Origin: Periplaneta americana | Taxonomy: Eukaryota > Arthropoda > Insecta > Blattodea > Blattidae | Length of the DNA stretch: 64,000 nt | NCBI RefSeq assembly: GCF_040183065.1 | Contig: NC_091117.1 | Span: 99,513,001 to 99,577,000 of the forward strand | Direction of reading: 5' to 3' | Shown: in pieces, positions 58,343 to 64,000 of the stretch | Numbering within the stretch: position 1 is the stretch's first letter | Layout: every line of letters begins with the position of its first letter | Program-made: the position numbers and the translations under genes | The notes under the pieces: generated by a model | What the model was told of the DNA's origin: nothing | Seen by the model: the letters and a program-made list of their open reading frames with translations, nothing else | Databases searched by the model: none

Positions 58343-60436
58343 CTAGTGACGTAGTGTGAAGTCCATGCGGCGCTCTTTATTGTTGCAGAAGCTGTCAATT
58401 ACTTTAGAGTTGAACCCCTCCATGTCGGCAACCAGTTTCTTTTCTACTGACAGTAGGGCTAGGGCAGTAAGGCGGTCCTGAGACATCGTATTCCGTAAAA
58501 ATGTTTTAATCCTCTTCAGAGACGAAAAACATCTTTCCGGTTCCGAAGTTGTCATAGGCGTCGTGATCATAATTTTGAGGAGTTTCGTTACTTCGCTGAA
58601 TGTTTCCTGTAAGTTATTTTTCATGATGTGCTTCAGTAGTGGAACAGCTCCATCAATTCGCCTGTAATCTGATCTTTCATAAAGAACGCTGAGTTCTGTC
58701 TTTAACCTGTTCTTTTCCAGCATATTATAATTTTGAACAGTGGCTTCGAGTTCTTTTTCTGGAAACTGTCCTGAAAAATCATTAAAGTTGAGAGAATTGA
58801 GGAGCTTTGCTGCTTCTAAATGATCCAAGGAGTGGAAACGATCACGAGCCTCTTGTACGATTCAGTCACATACCTCCTTGGCATCAGCACTTCGACATGT
58901 CCGCTTCCGTCGCTTATTACCTGACGTCACTTCACTGCCAGAATCTTTTGTGGATTCCCTTATTCCACTAATTGCCTGAATAAAATGTGCTGTAGCATTT
59001 TTTATTTTCACAGCGTCAGTCGACCTTGCTTGTAATTGACTGTATAAAACATCTACATGGGGCATTATTTTGTGGAAAAATGACAGCCAGAATAAGAATT
59101 CTTCATCCTCCAAATAGAGGCGGAGCCCAAAAGCTTCTTGAACGGTCTTGGCAGATGATGACTCCTCCAAATCCAAAAAGCATTCGACTAGGCTGTCCTT
59201 GTGTTCATACACTGCATTCACCGTTCTAGATTTAAAATTCCATCTAGTTGCAGAACCACTAGGAATCCTACGTGCCGCCACTGCTTCTAATGCGGATAAT
59301 CTTTGCGGAGATCTTGCAAAGAAGGTTGGAAAACCTGATAAACTGCAGAAAAACACTCTGGCTGCTTTATTTTGTGAAGCAGCTCTTTCCATCACTAAAT
59401 TGAGTTGATGGGCATAGCAATGAATATAGTGGGCATTAGGATAGAAATGTTTTATCCTTGCTTGAACTCCACTACATCCACCACTCATTACAGAGGCCCC
59501 GTCATATGTTTGAGCGATAATTTTTTTAGGCTCGTCTCTGAAAACCTCATTCATCACTTTTAAGATGCAGGCAGAAATAGCTTCGGCATTCTGTCCCTCC
59601 GGATTGAAAAATCCCCAAAATCTTTCATATGGAACACCGTTTTTTTCGTACCGAAAAACTAACACCAACTGTAATTGTTCTGAAATATCAGTCGTTTCAT
59701 CTGCCATTACAGCTACAAACTCAGCATCTCTCATTTCTTCAATAATCTTTTCGCGACATACTTTTAACATCGAATCTAACAATTCGTTTTGGATTGTTTT
59801 CGAGGTCCCCTTGAAAACCTGATTTGATTCCATGTGTTCTTTCACTGCATTGTCTAAACTACTCACAAAATCAACTAGTCCCAAGAAAACTCCCCGATTC
59901 TCGGACATTTCCGTCTCATTGTGTCCTCTTAACGCGAGCTCAAAGGCACCACAGAACTTAATACAATCTATAATTCTTGAAAGTATATGTCTGTTCTTTT
60001 CAACTTTTTCATTGTGTGTTCTTATGGCGTCGTGGTAAGCGCGGCTTAATTGCGTTGCAATATTCACACTTCCCAGAGCAGTGAGGTTTAACACATTATG
60101 TATGTGTGTTCTATTATCGTTATGTTTTCTGCTCTGGGCTCTAAGATGTCCAAGATCTTTAATTCCTGTCTTAGACCAACCAAATGCATCGTTGTTTCCA
60201 AACAGAAGGCAAGGGAAGCAGAAGATAGCATTTCTGATTTCACAACCACAAATCCAGCTATATGTGTCGTATATTGTGTTATGAAATCGTCTACTGTAAA
60301 CGCTATTGTTCCGTCCACTTGCCTTCTGACTAATATTTAGATCAGGCGTTGGCCTGCCTAATTCTTTTATTTTCATTTTCTCTTCTAATTGCATAGATGA
60401 AAATCTGTTTTTTAACAAATTGTCCACTGAATTCAT
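58343..60436 (-). pseudogene. hAT transposase, TTF-finger/ZMYM1-like, one stop codon
   Basis: One continuous minus-strand frame from ATG 60436 to 58343, broken only by TGA at 58862-58864 after residue 524; otherwise about 697 residues, normal for the family. Order: TTF-type zinc finger (WICGCEIRNAIFCFPCLLFG, residues 61-80); a DUF4371-like RNase H core with D246 in MADETTD and D312 in TYDGASVM; the C340-x2-H343 motif (HCYAHQLNLV); and, past the stop, LKIMITTPMTTSEPERCFSS with the catalytic-position Glu and the hAT dimerisation region to about residue 690. The role would be cut-and-paste transposition in the nucleus. The stop removes Glu and dimerisation region, so the copy should be inactive unless the stop is an error or read through. 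Confidence 0.9.
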
Positions 60437-61293
60437 ATTTATTTTTGTACATAAAATATAACTCCTTTACACACTTAACACAAATATGAACTCAATACCA
60501 CAACACTTTAGCAATGCCTAGTTTTTGTAACAGCTTCATAAACTAGGAAACAACACAAACTGACAAACAGACGTAGCAACTGAAATTTTGAATTCGAATA
60601 GCATTCCGGTGCATTCAGGCCATCTATCGGAGGTTGAAGGAGATGAACAGGAGTATAGCATCTTTTAATTAAATTTTATTAAATATAATACATATAAATA
60701 AACTAATAATAAATGTCGTAAACAATACCTTTCAGTTTTACAGGAAAGTTTAATAATTTAGCATACGAATAAAATAGTCGTCCGTACATTCTGTTATCAA
60801 GATTTGTAAAAAAAGACACAAACTCACAAATAGTACACTGCTGCTGCTCAGAGATGTCACGACATTCGCGTTGTTTGTAACTTGTATACCTCATCTATAC
60901 AAACAGTCATTCACTTCTGATTGGTTGTAGGTTAAATAAAACGCCAATGCGAACGAGTCATTTCAACTCGCTACTTCAACTTGTAGCACATTCTGCTTAT
61001 AATGGGGAAACCGTTGCTAACCATAGATTACGTCATACACCAAGCGAATTTAAGCTCTGTGCGCATGTGCAAAATTGGCTGCATTTCACTGCAGTTCACT
61101 GCGATAAGGAAGTCAGCACACATTACCGACTGGGACTTGTAGGCGACGCATAAGCTAGACAACAACAGTTTCCGAATCTTCATACATTGAAGCGCGTAAA
61201 ACGAATGAAAGAAAAAATAAATAAGATTATGCAAGGGACAGAAAATTAACTGTGTGCTGCAGCACTGCAGCACATAAAGAGCGGCCGCCACTG
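60437..61293. other. 5' noncoding part of the ZMYM1-like hAT
   Basis: No second gene is seen. Near the end GTGCTGCAGCACTGCAGCAC (61254-61273) forms a GC-rich palindromic cluster just inside the terminal repeat. Confidence 0.5.
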
Positions 61294-61301
61294 ATCAGTA
61301 A

Positions 61302-62198
61302 TAAACCAATTAAATTGCAGGTAATATATTTTGCATACATTAAGAAAGAACAAATTGAAACGGACTTACAATGGTTCTGTACTGAAAATGAACATTTATA
61401 TAACGCAAAGGAAAATCAGACAGTGTCACTAAGCTGCAAATAATAGACTGCTTCATCACCATTCTGTTCATTAATGTTGTTGACATGCTGTCTTTGCCCT
61501 AATCTGATGTTCACAGTCACAGGCTAGTTTTTGAAGTTAGGGTGCCGGCTGAGAGAAGTAAAAGACAATAAATCTATCATGTCATTTTTCTTAAGTTCAA
61601 ACATACATTTCCTCATTGTACACAACTTGACTTCGTCAACAGCAGTAAGAGAACTTAATGGACGACCTTGACTTTTTTCTTTCAGATTTATTCAAGAGAG
61701 CTCCACTTCACAGACCAGTGTCTTTTTAAACTTATTAGCACCTTTCAAATCGCAATCACTTAATTTTAAGCCAGTTTACAGCATGTCCATGAACTCTATT
61801 TTCCGTTTTGTGACACTATTTTCAAGTGTCTATATTGATAAAAAGTACGTGTTGCATCACAATCGTTTTAAATGACTTTCTTTTAGAAGTTTTCACAATA
61901 TCCACCTAACCATCAAATGGAGATATCTCCCATTGTAAATTTGCCTTCGTCTCAATTAAGTAGAGATCATAATCATTGAGTAGATAACAATGACCTGACA
62001 CAAGAAATTTATGACTAGTAATTTACGTTTTGTTTGTGGGGTTAACATACTTTAAATGTGTCAGGGCCATTTTTATGTTTCGGTTTTTCTCCGTAACAGT
62101 CCGAATACATAATGATTCTTTCATCTTTCTCAAGATGTTTCGAGTGTTCAGAAATTATATTCTATAGTGTAATCAGGAGAGCAATGAAAATACTAATA
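61302..62198. other. Interior of the outer TIR element, no gene seen
   Basis: Short frames only. Nothing recognised as transposase. Confidence 0.4.
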
Positions 62199-62220
62199 TA
62201 TATATATATATATATATATC
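62199..62220. repeat. (TA)n microsatellite
   Basis: About 11 TA units. Confidence 0.95.
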
Positions 62221-62221
62221 T

Positions 62222-62335
62222 TTTTAACCGAGGTTGGACCCAAAGGCTTACGCTGTAGCCTGAGGTTTATTGCGCTTACCACTCCTGTTTTGTAAATAAT
62301 TTTGTCGAATATAGTACATTGCATCGTGGAGTTAA
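62222..62335 (-). repeat. Dispersed repeat, possible retroelement 3' end
   Basis: ACCGAGGTTGGACCCAAAGG then GTAGCCTGAGGTTTATTGCG resembles a common insect repeat tail; it directly abuts the TA array. Confidence 0.35.
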
Positions 62336-62343
62336 AACGGATT

Positions 62344-62552
62344 ATGGTAATGATGATAATGCCATATGAATAAGTGAAGGCAGAATGAGTCCGAGTTCCG
62401 ACGCAGAAAGTTGCCCAGCAATTCTGCTTCAATTGACTGAGGGAAAATCTCGGAATAAAAACCCAATCGGAATTTGAACCGGGGCCATCTCGTTTCACAG
62501 TCAGACATGCTAACCGTTACAACACAGCGGTGGACAAATACTAATGGTAATG
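62344..62552 (-). mobile_element. SINE, family A, 3'-truncated, with 9-bp duplication
   Basis: SINE 62353-62543, minus strand: head ACGGTTAGCATGTCTGACTG, B-box-like GGTTCAAATTCC and body matching family A up to the GGCATTATC block, but lacking the TTCAGACGCTAAATAACC tail. ATGGTAATG is at 62344-62352 and 62544-62552, so the missing tail appears to be an insertion-time feature. Confidence 0.75.
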
Positions 62553-62640
62553 GTCATACTGACAATTCATTATAAAATATTGTTATATTACTCATGTGTT
62601 TGCGAATGTTATTGAGAAAGGTTGTTCTGTAACTACAGTG

Positions 62641-63037
62641 TTAAGGCCCATTCACAATGAAAATTAAACATAATCGTAACATACGAGTAAACACAGAAGT
62701 TTGCACCCCGGCTACCAAATGGGATCATTCACAATGATTCACATAATCATTGACATAAACATTACCGTAAGACGTTAACATGAAAGTTTGCAAACTCCAA
62801 ACTTATTCTTACGTGATTTGTAAACAGAACACAATCGTGGAGTGCTTAAGTACCCATATATGACAGAATATGAGGAAATGGCGTCGTTGTTATGTTACCA
62901 TGGTTACCAAGTATGTTTGCGGTTATGTTTATGTTCCCATCGTGAATGATGGTATGACTTCTTGATTTTACCGTAACGTTTATATTCTTAAGTTAACGCT
63001 TACGTTATGTTTAATTTTCATTGTGAATGAGCCTTTA
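62641..63037. mobile_element. 391-bp Harbinger-type MITE with TTA duplication
   Basis: Element 62644-63034: AGGCCCATTCACAATGAAAA and the complement of AGGCTCATTCACAATGAAAA, ends matching about 34 bp (through TTAAACATAA) with one or two mismatches, TTA on both sides (62641-62643, 63035-63037). Internal copies of the ATTCACAATG word occur near 62733. No coding. Confidence 0.85.
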
Positions 63038-63436
63038 TACTACCCTACATAAACAAAAAATGTTATACTTCCAACATGAATTTAATTCATGTCCTGATAA
63101 TGTAGGCCTAGCTTGACTGCCTCGTTCATAATCTGTATCTTTTCAAAACACAGCATCGCTAATATCACTGTCTGAACTCTTATTCAACAAGCAAGTAAAC
63201 TACATTCAAAGATATGCATGCATGTATGAACTAATGTGGACTTCCTTTGAAGAAAAGAAGATAATTTGTAACAGCTGTAGGAAAGTGCTACAATCTGTGA
63301 AGAAATTATGACACTATGGACTTACTTAAGTTTATCTCTGAAAAGAGAATGAAATGTTCAATAGAAACATGTAGTTAGCCTATCAAAAAACTGTCAATTT
63401 TGCACTTACACCACTTTTGCTCTGCAACCCTCATTT

Positions 63437-64000
63437 ACATTATTAGCCTACAACAAAGAATGAGCACAAGGAATTGCATTATCTCCATACAAGAGAGAAA
63501 GCACTTATGAAAGTGGTCTAAATATTACAAGTTGTGAATAATTAGTAATAGCCGTTAATCAAATGTTCATCACTAGAGACCGGATTTTTATGTAATATTG
63601 ATCCTAAAAATATGTACATAAATATGTAGTATCAAAATTGCACAGGGAATTAATAATTTTAATTTATTAAAAAGGCATTATTTTATATAAAGATAAATAA
63701 TAGGATTAATTTCATACAAACCACACATTTATATATGTCACGATAATAGTTTTTAGTGTGATTCTAAAGTAAATCGAGACATGAAGCACAAAGTGCCACA
63801 AGATTTTTCTTCATATTTTAAGAGGTTAGATTTAGTTGATGATTGGACCATATGTTTTTAAACACCGAAAACGTTATCTTAACATCTCATGGTACATATT
63901 TAAACAAATGGATGTGGCTGAAAGCAATGTCTTCTGGAGGGTATCGCGTTTCTCCACTGAGGATCTGACTGACAGTAAATAAACTGGCTTAACCCCAATT
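63437..64000. other. AT-rich end of window, nothing firm
   Basis: Near 63578 GAGACCGGATTTTTATG resembles the ends of the CGGBP1-like hAT elements, but no partner end is visible before the window stops. No gene. Confidence 0.3.

Larger units (their letters stand above)
58244..61301 (-). mobile_element. ZMYM1-like hAT transposon with 8-bp duplication
   Basis: Element 58252-61293 (3042 bp) between exact octamers ATCAGTAA (58244-58251, 61294-61301). Ends CAGCGGCGGC and (inverted) CAGTGGCGGC: short, one mismatch in ten, CAG-starting as in hAT elements. One gene on the minus strand; about 850 bp of noncoding 5' sequence lies before its start. Confidence 0.92.
58096..63436. mobile_element. Outer TIR element split by the ZMYM1-like hAT
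   Basis: Left end 58100 GAGGGGTGCAGAGCAGAAGT and right end (complement from 63432) GAGGGTTGCAGAGCAAAAGT match for about 35 bp with several differences and continue GGTxTAAGTxCAAAA. ATTT lies outside both ends. The core CAGAGCAGAAGTGGTGTAAG is the same as the ends of the nested inverted repeats at 21700 and 23622. Subtracting the hAT, about 2.3 kb of noncoding sequence remains. Confidence 0.6.

Overview
The window looks like AT-rich, repeat-dense nuclear DNA of an insect. Several repeat-encoded proteins match ones I associate with cockroaches and termites, notably the LINE carboxy terminus with [14 protein letters not shown], so a blattodean such as Periplaneta is my best guess. This rests on recognition, not a search. 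I found no convincing complete host gene. Almost everything datable is a transposable element, its remnant, or a simple or tandem repeat. One 189-bp open stretch with good splice signals (18213-18401) is the only candidate host exon.

Layout. 1-7.9 kb: decayed noncoding DNA with a 5'-truncated LINE between 19-bp target duplications, a pogo-like transposase remnant, an old unnamed repetitive ORF and microsatellites. 7.95-9.65 kb: a 48-bp-period minisatellite with higher-order structure. 11-20 kb: SINEs, LINE and mariner-like fragments, a 182-bp MITE, and a zinc-finger gene remnant split by a TA-flanked element. 20.8-26.9 kb: two tandem ~1.9-kb copies of an unclassified terminal-inverted-repeat element sharing a 7-bp direct repeat; the second copy contains a complete hAT transposon (24319-26514). 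26.9-30.9 kb: a P-like THAP transposon with an exact 8-bp duplication. 31-38 kb: SINEs, a fold-back mariner-like element, a mariner-like gene split by an inverted-repeat insertion, and a 114-bp-arm palindrome with two head-to-head tRNA-like sequences. 38.3-42.3 kb: a decayed hAT with other inserts. 43.7-51.4 kb: a TTA-flanked outer element that has absorbed a SINE and two LINEs. 52.1-54.3 kb: a second hAT copy, opposite in orientation to the first and nearly identical. 54.3-58.1 kb: mariner-like and PIF/Harbinger elements. 58.1-63.4 kb: an outer element split by a ZMYM1-like hAT. Then a SINE and a Harbinger-type MITE.

The elements relate to each other by nesting, not by pathway. Exact target duplications give a relative order: the CGGBP1-like hAT is youngest (two almost identical copies, one with an intact 494-codon frame). 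The P-like, Harbinger and ZMYM1-like elements have clear ends but broken genes, and the mariner and LINE pieces are older. SINE families with different tRNA-like heads share one 3' tail, which suggests a common retrotransposition partner. All coordinates and duplications were read by eye; no alignment or database search was run.
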